NCBI RefSeq assembly: GCF_001742305.1
Contig: NZ_MJAT01000012.1
Coordinates: 62,001 to 126,000 of the forward strand
DNA from: Desulfuribacillus stibiiarsenatis
Lineage (GTDB): Bacteria > Bacillota > Bacilli > Desulfuribacillales > Desulfuribacillaceae
Length of the DNA: 64,000 bases
Direction: 5' to 3'
The notes beneath the pieces are model-generated. The model was not told the origin of the DNA. It did no database searches and saw nothing but the letters and a program-made list of their open reading frames with translations. This document shows positions 53,488 to 62,144 of this stretch, in pieces. Position 1 is the stretch's first letter. Each line of letters begins with the position of its first letter. A program made the position numbers and the translations under genes.

Positions 53488-55134
53488 ATGGATATGAAAA
53501 TGTTTTGTTATCAATGTGAGCAAACGCTAGGTGGAAAGGCTTGTACAAAAGCAGGTGTTTGTGGTAAGGATGCAGATGTAGCAGCTTTACAAGATTTGCT
53601 GATTCACAATCTTAAGGGTCTTGCGTTTTATGGTCAAAAGTTAATTGAAAGAGGAGAAAAAATCAACCCTACGATTCAAACACTTATGGTGGATGGAGTT
53701 TTCTCAACATTAACAAACGTAAACTTTGATCCTGAGAGATTTTTCACATACAATACTAAGGCAGAAGCATATAAGCAAGAGTTACGTGCACTTGTTGGTA
53801 ACATCGAAGGAGAAGTTCCAAGCGCTGCGTTATATCAGTCTCCAAATCGTGTAGATTTAATGATTGAAGACGGATTAAAGTTCGGCATTATGGCAGATCC
53901 TAGCATGAATGAAGATATCCGCTCATTAAGAGAATTACTAATCTACGGATTAAAGGGTGTTTCAGCGTATGCTCACCAAGCTGCAGCTCTAGGAAAAACG
54001 AACGAAGAAGTAAACAATTTCTTCTTCAAAGCTCTTAACGAAACATTAAAAGATGACTTGACTGTGGATGCATTATTTGGATTAAACATGGAATTAGGGC
54101 AAGAGAACCTAAAGGTAATGGAATTACTTGATAGCGTGCACACAGGAACATACGGTCATCCAGTACCTACAAAAGTGGCTGTAACTAAGAAAAAAGGACC
54201 TTTCATCGTAATTTCTGGTCACGATTTAAAGGATTTACAAATGTTACTTGAGCAAACACAAGGAACTGGCGTAAATATCTATACGCATGGTGAAATGATC
54301 CCTGCTCATGGTTACCCAGAATTAAAGAAATACTCTAATCTTGTAGGTAACTATGGTGGTGCTTGGCAAGACCAACAAAAAGAATTTGATAACCTTCCTG
54401 GGTGTGTGTTAATGACAACAAACTGCATCCAAAAGCCTCGTCCTAGCTATGAAGATAGAATTTACACTACAAGTGTAGTAGGATGGCCTGGAATTAAGCA
54501 TATTGAGCAAGTAGATGGAAATAAAGATTTCTCAGCAATCATCAAACATGCAATTGAGCTTGGTGGATACACTGAGGACGAAGAAGAAAAGAACATCCTA
54601 GTAGGTTTCGGTCATAACACGACTTTAAGCCATGCTGGTGCAATTATTGAAGCTGTTAAGAGTGGAGCAATTAAGCACTTCTTCTTAATCGGTGGTTGCG
54701 ACGGTGCGAAGCCAGGAAGAAACTACTTCACCGAGTTCGCAGAGAACACTCCACAGGATACTGTAATCTTGACACTTGCATGTGGTAAGTACAGATTTAA
54801 TAAGATTGACTTTGGTACGGTAGCAGGTCTTCCGCGTTTACTTGACGTAGGACAGTGTAACGATGCGTTCTCAGCGATTAAAATTGCTGTTGCATTAGCG
54901 GAAGCATTCGAATGTGATGTTAATGATCTACCATTATCACTTGTATTATCTTGGTACGAGCAAAAAGCGGTAGCAATTCTTCTTACATTGTTATCACTAA
55001 ACATTAAGAACATTTTACTTGGACCATCATTACCTGCATTCGTTTCACCAAACGTGTTACAAGTTTTAGTGGATAAGTTCAATATTCGTCCAACTACTAA
55101 TGCAGAAGCTGATTTACAATCAATCTTAGGATAA
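53488..55134 (+). CDS. hcp: Hybrid-cluster protein / hydroxylamine reductase
   Basis: Iron-sulfur-oxygen hybrid cluster enzyme that reduces hydroxylamine and nitric oxide. 548 residues starting MDMKMFCYQCEQTLGGKACT, with the N-terminal four-Cys cluster (C-x2-C-x8-C-x5-C). The hybrid-cluster ligands lie in VGFGHNTTLSHAGAIIEAV-type regions, LIGGCDGAKPGRNYFTEFA, LTLACGKYRFNK and DVGQCNDAFSAIKIA. ATG 53488 follows AGGAGGTTTTATAGT; an in-frame ATG at 53437 lacks a ribosome site. Expressed alone, without hcr nearby. The upstream Fnr-like site points to anaerobic or nitrosative control. Confidence 0.96.
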   Translation: MDMKMFCYQCEQTLGGKACTKAGVCGKDADVAALQDLLIHNLKGLAFYGQKLIERGEKINPTIQTLMVDGVFSTLTNVNFDPERFFTYNTKAEAYKQELRALVGNIEGEVPSAALYQSPNRVDLMIEDGLKFGIMADPSMNEDIRSLRELLIYGLKGVSAYAHQAAALGKTNEEVNNFFFKALNETLKDDLTVDALFGLNMELGQENLKVMELLDSVHTGTYGHPVPTKVAVTKKKGPFIVISGHDLKDLQMLLEQTQGTGVNIYTHGEMIPAHGYPELKKYSNLVGNYGGAWQDQQKEFDNLPGCVLMTTNCIQKPRPSYEDRIYTTSVVGWPGIKHIEQVDGNKDFSAIIKHAIELGGYTEDEEEKNILVGFGHNTTLSHAGAIIEAVKSGAIKHFFLIGGCDGAKPGRNYFTEFAENTPQDTVILTLACGKYRFNKIDFGTVAGLPRLLDVGQCNDAFSAIKIAVALAEAFECDVNDLPLSLVLSWYEQKAVAILLTLLSLNIKNILLGPSLPAFVSPNVLQVLVDKFNIRPTTNAEADLQSILG

Positions 55135-55191
55135 TCCCCTTATCCTAACGAATTAAAATCACTAGTTAACAACTAAAAAATAGATACTCGT

Positions 55192-55228
55192 AATAAACCC
55201 ATGATTCTATATGTAATCATGGGTTTAT
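55192..55228 (+). terminator. Terminator after hcp
   Basis: Perfect 15-bp stem AATAAACCCATGATT/AATCATGGGTTTATT with a 7-base loop, followed by TGTT; about 58 bases after the hcp stop. Confidence 0.8.
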
Positions 55229-55271
55229 TTGTTATAATATCAGTAAGTATAAGTTTTTAAATGTAGATAGT

Positions 55272-55427
55272 ATAGCTGTGCATTAGCAACATATCAGCAG
55301 TAAACTGCTGTGTTTATGCGTTAGTGCAACTAAAGCGTTCTTAAAGCGAGACTTATGCAAGGCATATAGCGAGACTTATACTTTGCGTGCTTCGCTAAAG
55401 GTTGGCGAATGCCAAGTTTTCTTTATA
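55272..55427 (+). repeat. Structured intergenic repeat, copy 4
   Basis: Starts ATAGCTGTGCATTAGCAACA, carries the CAGCAG/CTGCTG hairpin and AGTGCAACTAAAGCGTTC, and ends GAATGCCAAGTTTTCTTTATA, close to copy 2. It is longer (156 bases) because the 3' hairpin loop is expanded by a direct duplication of AGCGAGACTTAT (about 55345 and 55368). It lies between the hcp terminator and the second HD-GYP gene. Confidence 0.75.
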
Positions 55428-55547
55428 ATATTAAAATAGAAGTGGCAGTTTTGATAACTTGAATGACATTAAGAGAGTATAAATTTTAAAATTTCGAAGT
55501 TAGTATTATTACTATATAGAGTGAGAAGAAAAGTGGGAGATGATCTT

Positions 55548-56849
55548 GTGAAACGAGAGCTGAGGGTTTCATTATTTGACTTAGTGACCAGTTTGTCGAA
55601 TGCGATGGACTTAGTTAGCCAGGATATTGTCAATCATCACAAGCGAGTCGCATATATAGCCTTAAAAATAGCAGAAGAGATGAATTTGCGGGTTAAGGAT
55701 ATTAATAACATTGTTCTTGCCGGTATTCTTCATGACGTAGGAGCTTTATCGTTTCGTGAAAGATTATTTGCAAGGGAATATGAATTTAGTAATGGGAATC
55801 TCCATGCAGAGGTCGGGTATCAGCTTCTTAAGGATTTTGCTCCCATGCAGAAAATGGCACAAATGGTTCGTTTTCATCATCTGCCTTGGAAAGATGGTGC
55901 AGGACAAAGTTTCGAAGGGGAAGAAGTTCCTATTGGTGGACACATCCTACACTTGGCTGACCGCGTAGAAATTCTCATTAATCGTAGGGAGGAAATCCTT
56001 GGACAAACGGAAAACATCGTCTCTATAATACAAAAAGGTGATTCTACGCTATACTGCCCTTCAGTGGTGGATGCTTTTTGTGGTTTAGCAGATAAAGAGT
56101 ATTTCTGGCTTGATATTGTATCGCCAAATATTGAGCAAATTTTATCGCAAAGTACGGAGATTTCATCGATAGAACTAGATTTAATGGACATATTAGACTT
56201 TACAAGGATGTTTAGTCAAATCATTGACTATCGTAGTTCTTTTACAGCTACGCACTCCAGTGGTGTTGGTGCAACAGCGGAAGCAATTGCCCGGTTAATC
56301 GGTCTTTCCGAGCGCGAATGTAAGAAAATGCGGATTGCAGGCAACTTACATGACCTAGGAAAACTTGCAATCCCTAAAGAGATCTTGGAGAAACCAGATA
56401 AATTGCAAGTCAATGAGTTCAATGTGATTCGAAGTCACACATATCATACGTATCGAGTGTTGGATGCAATTCCAGGCTTCCGAGAAATTACGGAATGGGC
56501 TGCGTACCATCATGAAAAACTCGATGGTACAGGATATCCATTCCATATAAAAGGTGAAGATATTTCTTTAGGTGCGAGAATTATGGCAGTAGCTGATATA
56601 TTTACTGCAATCACTGAGGATCGTCCATATCGAACTGGACTTGAGAAGGAAAAGGTATTAACAATACTTAAGAAAAAAGTAGAAGAAAATGCTTTAGATG
56701 AAAGAGTTGTCACTGTCTTGGAGAATCACTATGACGAAGTCAATGACATCCGATTCTGTGCGCAATCGGAAGCATATGCAGACTATCAAGAGTTTGGGAA
56801 AGAGAGTGCTGCAACAAAGTTGGATGAGTGTACAAAAACCAATGAATAA
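55548..56849 (+). CDS. Double HD / HD-GYP domain protein (paralogue)
   Basis: A 433-residue protein with the same two-domain layout as the one at 23705. The N-terminal HD domain (about 30-165) has HHKRVAYIAL, GILHDVGALSF and FHHLPWKDGAG, so the GYP loop is lost. The C-terminal domain (about 240-400) is a full HD-GYP: NLHDLGKLAIP, SHTYHTYRVLD, YHHEKLDGTGYP and ADIFTAITEDRPYR. It is probably a cyclic-di-GMP phosphodiesterase. GTG 55548 follows GTGGGAGATGAT; a GTG at 55521 is the alternative. The region just upstream is a structured repeat. Confidence 0.9.
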   Translation: MKRELRVSLFDLVTSLSNAMDLVSQDIVNHHKRVAYIALKIAEEMNLRVKDINNIVLAGILHDVGALSFRERLFAREYEFSNGNLHAEVGYQLLKDFAPMQKMAQMVRFHHLPWKDGAGQSFEGEEVPIGGHILHLADRVEILINRREEILGQTENIVSIIQKGDSTLYCPSVVDAFCGLADKEYFWLDIVSPNIEQILSQSTEISSIELDLMDILDFTRMFSQIIDYRSSFTATHSSGVGATAEAIARLIGLSERECKKMRIAGNLHDLGKLAIPKEILEKPDKLQVNEFNVIRSHTYHTYRVLDAIPGFREITEWAAYHHEKLDGTGYPFHIKGEDISLGARIMAVADIFTAITEDRPYRTGLEKEKVLTILKKKVEENALDERVVTVLENHYDEVNDIRFCAQSEAYADYQEFGKESAATKLDECTKTNE

Positions 56850-56863
56850 GGGGTTTACTATAA

Positions 56864-58054
56864 ATGACTAAATTAGAATTAATTGCGACTACAACCTTCG
56901 GCCTCGAAGCAGTGGCTAAAAGAGAAATTATGCTGCTTGGATATGAAATCAAGCAAGTAGAAAATGGTCGTATAACTTTTATCGGGGATGAGTCGGCTAT
57001 TTGCCGGAGCAACCTGTGGTTAAGAACAGCGGAAAGAGTTCGTTTGAAGATTGGTGAGTTTAAAGCATTATCGTTTGAGGAACTTTTTGAAAAGACTAAA
57101 GCACTGCCGTGGGCGGACTGGATTCCTGAGAACGGCCAATTTCCTGTTGATGGAAGATCAGTAAAGTCCAAATTATTCAGTATATCAGACTGTCAGGCTA
57201 TTACGAAGAAAGCAATCGTAGAGAGTCTGAAAAAAACATACAAAACTGAATGGTTTGAAGAAAATGGTCCAATGTACCGTATTGAAGTTGCATTATTAAA
57301 TGATATTGCTACTTTAACGATTGATACTACGGGGCTTGGATTACATAAACGCGGATATCGAAAATTGATTAGTGAAGCACCAGTGAAAGAAACGATGGCT
57401 GCAGCAATGATTCAGTTATCCAGATGGCACCCAGATCGTATTCTCATGGACCCTTTCTGTGGTTCTGGAACGATTCCGATTGAAGCTGCATTGATAGGTA
57501 GGAATATTGCCCCTGGAATCAATCGGAATTTTATTTCAGAAGAGTGGCCGCAAGTCCCGAAGAAATTATGGACAGATGCGAGAAAAGAAGCCCACGATCT
57601 TGCCGACTATGATCGTCCACTTAAGATTATTGGTACCGATATGAGTGAAAGAGTAATAAAAGTAGCGCGTCAAAACGCATATGATGCGATGGTAGATTCA
57701 GACATCCATTTTCAAACATTGCCGTTTCAAGAAATGCAGACCAAGAAAAAGTACGGCTACATTATTTGTAACCCTCCTTATGGAGAAAGACTTGGAGAAA
57801 TCGATGAAATGTATGCTCTTTATAAAGAAATGGGACAAGTTTTTAGAAAGCTTGACACGTGGTCGCATTTCATTCTAACGGGCTATGAGAATTTTGAAAG
57901 TGCTTTTGGGAAAAAAGCAGATAAAAATCGAAAGCTTTTCAATGGGAATATTAAGACGTACTTCTTTCAATATTTCGGTCCTCGACCACCAAGAAAACTA
58001 ACGGATTCAAGCGAAGAAGGGGTAACAGAAAATCACGATGATAGCTCAGAATAA
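56864..58054 (+). CDS. THUMP-domain class I RNA methyltransferase (RlmL-like, YpsC)
   Basis: 396 residues: an N-terminal ferredoxin-like/THUMP domain (about 1-160) and an SAM methyltransferase domain with MDPFCGSGTIPIEAALIGRNIAPG and the N6-adenine/guanine motif IICNPPYGERLG. This is the YpsC/RlmL-type 23S rRNA guanine-N2 methyltransferase family. AAGGGGTTTACTATAA precedes the ATG. It overlaps pabB by 17 bases. Confidence 0.92.
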   Translation: MTKLELIATTTFGLEAVAKREIMLLGYEIKQVENGRITFIGDESAICRSNLWLRTAERVRLKIGEFKALSFEELFEKTKALPWADWIPENGQFPVDGRSVKSKLFSISDCQAITKKAIVESLKKTYKTEWFEENGPMYRIEVALLNDIATLTIDTTGLGLHKRGYRKLISEAPVKETMAAAMIQLSRWHPDRILMDPFCGSGTIPIEAALIGRNIAPGINRNFISEEWPQVPKKLWTDARKEAHDLADYDRPLKIIGTDMSERVIKVARQNAYDAMVDSDIHFQTLPFQEMQTKKKYGYIICNPPYGERLGEIDEMYALYKEMGQVFRKLDTWSHFILTGYENFESAFGKKADKNRKLFNGNIKTYFFQYFGPRPPRKLTDSSEEGVTENHDDSSE

Positions 58055-59552
58055 GCAGTACCTGATTGACGATAAAACGTATACTCAATGGAAAAGTGAA
58101 TATACGGTGATTCCTGTGATCAAGAAACTAGCGTTTCATGGGACAGTTATTGATTTATGCGATGCTTTTCCTTCAGAATATCAAATTTTATTACACAGTC
58201 CAAGGATCGGTAGATATTCATTTTATGCTGTTCGTAACGTTGCTTTTCTAACGGGGACTGAAAATGGAATTCAAATTAGCAATTCTGAAGGACAAGCTCC
58301 TATCAACATTGATGGTGACCCATTATTACTGTTAGAAGACTATTTTGTGAAATACCAAGGTCCAAGGGTATCGGTTGATATGCCTTTTTATGGTGGGTTA
58401 ATTGGTTTCTTTAGCTACGATATTGCACGATATATTGAGAATTTACCGAACACGGCATCTGATGATCTTCGGCTGCCGTTATACTATTTCTCGCTTGTCA
58501 GTGATGGGATTGCTGTTGATCATCAGAACAATGAAATCTATTTATTTGCCAATGCACTAGATGATGAATCCTATCTTGATGTATGTGAGCGAATTGATGA
58601 GATAGAAAGTATAATCTTTAGTTCTTCTAATCCATCACATTCAGATAAGGACCAGTATAAAGATTATGCTATCCAATCTAACGATGAAGAAAAGATTATC
58701 GATGCATGTAACACGCGTGAGTATTTGGAAGAATCTTTTACAGAAGACGGATTCTGTGATGCAGTTGATAGAATCATTGATTACATAAAGGCGGGTGATG
58801 TGTTCCAGGTCAATCTATCGTTACGAAGAGGCTTACGGACACAAAATTCACCATTACAAATTTACCGTGCACTAGTTGAGAAGAATCCTTCTCCATATAT
58901 GTCGTTTATTCAAACTCCAGAATTTGTAATTGCTAGCTCGTCTCCAGAATTACTTGTGAAGGTTAGAGGTTCAATGGTTGAAACGCGTCCAATTGCAGGT
59001 ACACGCTCTAGGGGCCTCAATGAAGAGGATGAATCACGTTTAATAGATGAGTTAATGACCAATGAGAAGGAGCTCGCAGAGCACATTATGCTAGTTGATT
59101 TAGAAAGAAATGATTTAGGTAGGGTTTGTAAATATGGTACTGTAGAAGTGGATGAATTATTTGCCATTGAGAAATACTCACACGTATTACATCTCGTATC
59201 GAATGTTCGTGGTGAGTTAATGGATGATAAGAGTTTGTTTGATATCGTAAGAGCAGTTTTTCCTGGGGGTACAATTACAGGTGCACCAAAGGTCCGAACG
59301 ATGGAAATTATAGAAGAATTAGAACCAGTAAAAAGAGGCTTATACACAGGATCCATTGGTTGGTTAGGCTTTCAACAAGATATGGAGCTGAATATCGTGA
59401 TTCGTACAGCGATATTTAAGGATGGTTGGGCTTTTGTCCAAGCCGGGGCTGGTATCGTATACGATTCAATTCCGAAAAGAGAGTATAAGGAATCCATGAA
59501 AAAGGCAAGGGCATTATGGGAAGTCTTACATAGTTCAGGAGAATCCATATGA
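58038..59552 (+). CDS. pabB: Aminodeoxychorismate synthase component I
   Basis: Chorismate-utilising enzyme of folate synthesis, making 4-amino-4-deoxychorismate. 504 residues with the chorismate-binding core: AGDVFQVNLSLRRGL, SSSPELLVKVRG, TRPIAGTRSRG, HIMLVDLERNDLGRV, FPGGTITGAPKVRTMEII and QAGAGIVYDS. PGGTITGAPK and the adjacent pabC favour PabB over TrpE; the PIAGT residue is Ala as in TrpE rather than the PIKGT Lys of E. coli PabB. No glutaminase (pabA) gene is adjacent. Confidence 0.85.
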   Translation: MIAQNKQYLIDDKTYTQWKSEYTVIPVIKKLAFHGTVIDLCDAFPSEYQILLHSPRIGRYSFYAVRNVAFLTGTENGIQISNSEGQAPINIDGDPLLLLEDYFVKYQGPRVSVDMPFYGGLIGFFSYDIARYIENLPNTASDDLRLPLYYFSLVSDGIAVDHQNNEIYLFANALDDESYLDVCERIDEIESIIFSSSNPSHSDKDQYKDYAIQSNDEEKIIDACNTREYLEESFTEDGFCDAVDRIIDYIKAGDVFQVNLSLRRGLRTQNSPLQIYRALVEKNPSPYMSFIQTPEFVIASSSPELLVKVRGSMVETRPIAGTRSRGLNEEDESRLIDELMTNEKELAEHIMLVDLERNDLGRVCKYGTVEVDELFAIEKYSHVLHLVSNVRGELMDDKSLFDIVRAVFPGGTITGAPKVRTMEIIEELEPVKRGLYTGSIGWLGFQQDMELNIVIRTAIFKDGWAFVQAGAGIVYDSIPKREYKESMKKARALWEVLHSSGESI

Positions 59553-60472
59553 ATACAATTCCGAATGAATTTGTGTTATTGAATGGCGAGATTCGATTAG
59601 CGTTGGACGCGAAAATCAGTGTATTTGACGGATCGATTCAATATGGATATGGCTTAATAGAAACACTGCGTACATATCGTGGTGTTTTCTTTGCATGGAA
59701 CGAACATTATCTAAGATTAGTCAGAGGTTGCCAGCAACTTCATATGAAAGTCCCTTTTTCATTAGAGGAAGGTGAAAGATATTTGCTACAATTGCATCAA
59801 GCATACACCAAACAAGATATAAATTGTGATGGGGTATATCGAATGACTGTGACTCCTAACCTAGTCCTTAACTGGAATACCAGTCAACAGACTTCATTTT
59901 TTATCACTCGAAGAGAACTCCCAAGTCTGCCACACGATATTCATACGACCGGAATCGAAGTCGAGGTTTTACAAACCCTTCGAGCACCAAGTATTACCAA
60001 TGAGCGAGTAAAGGCACTGCACATGACGGATTTAATTCTCGCAAGAAGAGAGCTACAAGTAAAAAATCCTAAGGCATTCGAAGGTCTTATGTTAAACTCT
60101 TCGCAATCGATTGTTGAGGCGACGTTTTCCAATCTTTTCGCTGTGTTGATAGACAATCAGAACAATACCCCTATCTTATGGACTCCTTCTCAAGAAGATG
60201 GTCCACTCGCTGGTGTCACCGGTGGAATAGTGAAAGATATTGCACGTACTGTCGGCTTAAAGGTTTTAGAATCGACGATGAAAATTGAGATGTTATCCCA
60301 ATGTCGTGAGATATTTTTAACAAACTCCGTACATGAGATCGTGCCTGTACAGAGGGTATTATCCCATGGGCAGCAGGTATTTGAGAATCAAGAACGCGAT
60401 TTCACTGTTTCTCATAAAATCTACCGCCAGTATAAACAGATGGTTGAATCCCAAGTCAAAATATCAAAATAA
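59549..60472 (+). CDS. pabC: 4-amino-4-deoxychorismate lyase (class IV aminotransferase)
   Basis: PLP enzyme of fold type IV that releases p-aminobenzoate. 307 residues with SVFDGSIQYGYGLIETLRTY, the PLP-Lys region TNERVKALHMTDLILARRE, EATFSNLFAV and IFLTNSVHEIVPVQRV. The ATG overlaps the pabB stop (ATGA), so both are coupled. A branched-chain or D-amino-acid aminotransferase is the alternative, but pabB coupling argues against it. Confidence 0.9.
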   Translation: MNTIPNEFVLLNGEIRLALDAKISVFDGSIQYGYGLIETLRTYRGVFFAWNEHYLRLVRGCQQLHMKVPFSLEEGERYLLQLHQAYTKQDINCDGVYRMTVTPNLVLNWNTSQQTSFFITRRELPSLPHDIHTTGIEVEVLQTLRAPSITNERVKALHMTDLILARRELQVKNPKAFEGLMLNSSQSIVEATFSNLFAVLIDNQNNTPILWTPSQEDGPLAGVTGGIVKDIARTVGLKVLESTMKIEMLSQCREIFLTNSVHEIVPVQRVLSHGQQVFENQERDFTVSHKIYRQYKQMVESQVKISK

Positions 60473-60547
60473 TACATTAATAGAATAAAAATCCTCTCTC
60501 CTTCGCATACTAATCATGTCTATTACTACATGAAGAGGAGAACTGAT

Positions 60548-61414
60548 ATGGATACGAAATTAGGTATGTGGATAATACTTGTGATTTTAGCTTCATTAGT
60601 AACATATAACTTGACTCGTTTTTTCGTGAAAGAAACTATTAACATTTGCTTACGTTATCATATAGTGAGAAAAAATCTTCAGAAAAAGCCGTTACCGCAA
60701 ATTGGAGGATTTGCTATTGCGTTAACTGCTCTTTTTTATTTATTTGCACTACACAATGGATTTCAATGGGTTTCTGCAATGGCTGTAAAGAGTGAAGTGC
60801 AACTGCTTACACAAGTTTTGATTATAAGCATATTAGGCTATGGATTCCTTGGATTGTTTGAAGACGTCGGTGGGAAATTAGATTTAATTAAAGGGGCTAA
60901 TCAACATTTAGCACATTTGCGCAACGGGTACCTCTCTGCTACTTTGGTGCGCCAAACTTTTGGTTGCTTTTTAGCGCTGTTTATCAGTTCATTTCTTGCA
61001 AATGAAACGCTTTTATGGATTTTCGGTGCAATCATTATTGTTCTTTATACAAATATTTTTCATTTGTTGCGAGATCAACCGACAGCAACAGGCAAACTTT
61101 TTTTGATGCATCACTTCGTATTTTTCTTCGTATTTCCCCTGAAAGAGATTTGGATTCTAGCAATTCCAATCATCGTTGCAGTCCTCACGTATATACCTTT
61201 TGAGGCCAAGCAAAAGATGAACATTGGTAATATTGGTACGGCAATTCAAGGTTCATTATGTGCGATATACTGGAACTTTTCCGTGCCAAACATAACTTAC
61301 CTAGGAATCATAACTAGTTGTCTTATCATTACTTTTCTACTATTAAAGAGAAATTTCTTACTCACGAATCCAACAAAGAATACAGTAAAAGAGACAAAAG
61401 CTACTATACAATAA
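60548..61414 (+). CDS. Degenerate MraY/WecA-like membrane protein
   Basis: A 288-residue polytopic membrane protein with about eight helices. Its order of motifs follows the PNPT phospho-sugar transferases: KPLPQIGGFAIAL (for the GG motif), FLGLFEDVGG (for GxxDD), NIFHLLRDQPTATGKL (for NxxNLxDGxDGL) and KMNIGNIGTAIQGS (for FMGDxGS). Several acidic catalytic residues are changed, so it may be inactive. Seen near spore/isoprenoid loci in other Firmicutes. ATG 60548 follows AGAGGAGAACTG. Function unknown. Confidence 0.6.
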   Translation: MDTKLGMWIILVILASLVTYNLTRFFVKETINICLRYHIVRKNLQKKPLPQIGGFAIALTALFYLFALHNGFQWVSAMAVKSEVQLLTQVLIISILGYGFLGLFEDVGGKLDLIKGANQHLAHLRNGYLSATLVRQTFGCFLALFISSFLANETLLWIFGAIIIVLYTNIFHLLRDQPTATGKLFLMHHFVFFFVFPLKEIWILAIPIIVAVLTYIPFEAKQKMNIGNIGTAIQGSLCAIYWNFSVPNITYLGIITSCLIITFLLLKRNFLLTNPTKNTVKETKATIQ

Positions 61415-61507
61415 ATGATTACCAAAAACTATTGTATTGCCTAAAAACTAAAGGATGAGATAAAATAACTCCTGTTAAAGTGAAAAATTATGGAATTTAT
61501 TACATGC

Positions 61508-61536
61508 TGAAACCTTTTCAGAACACACTTCGTCTA
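61508..61536 (+). promoter_or_regulatory. ECF-type promoter upstream of the sigma gene
   Basis: TGAAACC, then 16-17 bases, then CGTCTA: the classical ECF (SigW-like) -35/-10 pair. It lies about 54 bases before the GTG start of the ECF sigma gene, indicating autoregulation. Confidence 0.65.
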
Positions 61537-61589
61537 GTATGATAGATTTCATAATTGAATTCCTCACTTTTAAGGAGGCAAAAACTGCA

Positions 61590-62144
61590 GTGATCAGTGA
61601 AGAAATCGTTAATCTAGCAAAACAGGGCGACCGTGAAGCGCTGGTTGTCATTTTGAAAAATAGTGAAAATGCAATCTATCAAACTGCATATTATTTAACG
61701 AAGAACGAGGCAGATGCGAAGGATTTAACTCAAGATACTCTTTTACGAGTCTATCAAAAGTTTCATACCTATCAGGGTCAAGCTTCTATTAAAGTATGGG
61801 TACAGAGGATTACAACCAATATCTTTTTAGATAAAGTTCGAAAGAAAAAAGCTCAACTGTTCTCCCTTGACAACGAAGCTTATCAATATATTCCAGATGA
61901 GGGATACAGTGTTGAAGAACAGGTGGAAGGCCAGATGAAAAGCCAAGAAGTACGTGAAGCCGTACAAAAGCTACCAGAGCAATATAAACTTGTCGTTGTG
62001 TTACGCTATTTGCAAGATATGACGTATAAAGAGATAGCTGATATCTTGGAGATACCTGAGAATACAGTAAAGACCCATCTCTTCCGGGCACGAAAACATC
62101 TTAAAGAGTTACTACGAACTTCAATGTGTGGGGGGGTGTCATAA
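61590..62144 (+). CDS. ECF-type RNA polymerase sigma factor
   Basis: A 184-residue sigma-70 family factor: region 2 (about 20-90, QTAYYLTKNEADAKDLTQDT and the DKVRKKK end) and region 4 (about 130-180, LPEQYKLVVVLRYLQDMTYK, EIADILEIPENTVKTHLFRA). No region 3, so ECF type. GTG 61590 is chosen after TAAGGAGG; the ATG at 61539 is in the promoter's initial transcribed region. It is followed directly by an anti-sigma gene (TAATG overlap). Confidence 0.9.
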   Translation: MISEEIVNLAKQGDREALVVILKNSENAIYQTAYYLTKNEADAKDLTQDTLLRVYQKFHTYQGQASIKVWVQRITTNIFLDKVRKKKAQLFSLDNEAYQYIPDEGYSVEEQVEGQMKSQEVREAVQKLPEQYKLVVVLRYLQDMTYKEIADILEIPENTVKTHLFRARKHLKELLRTSMCGGVS

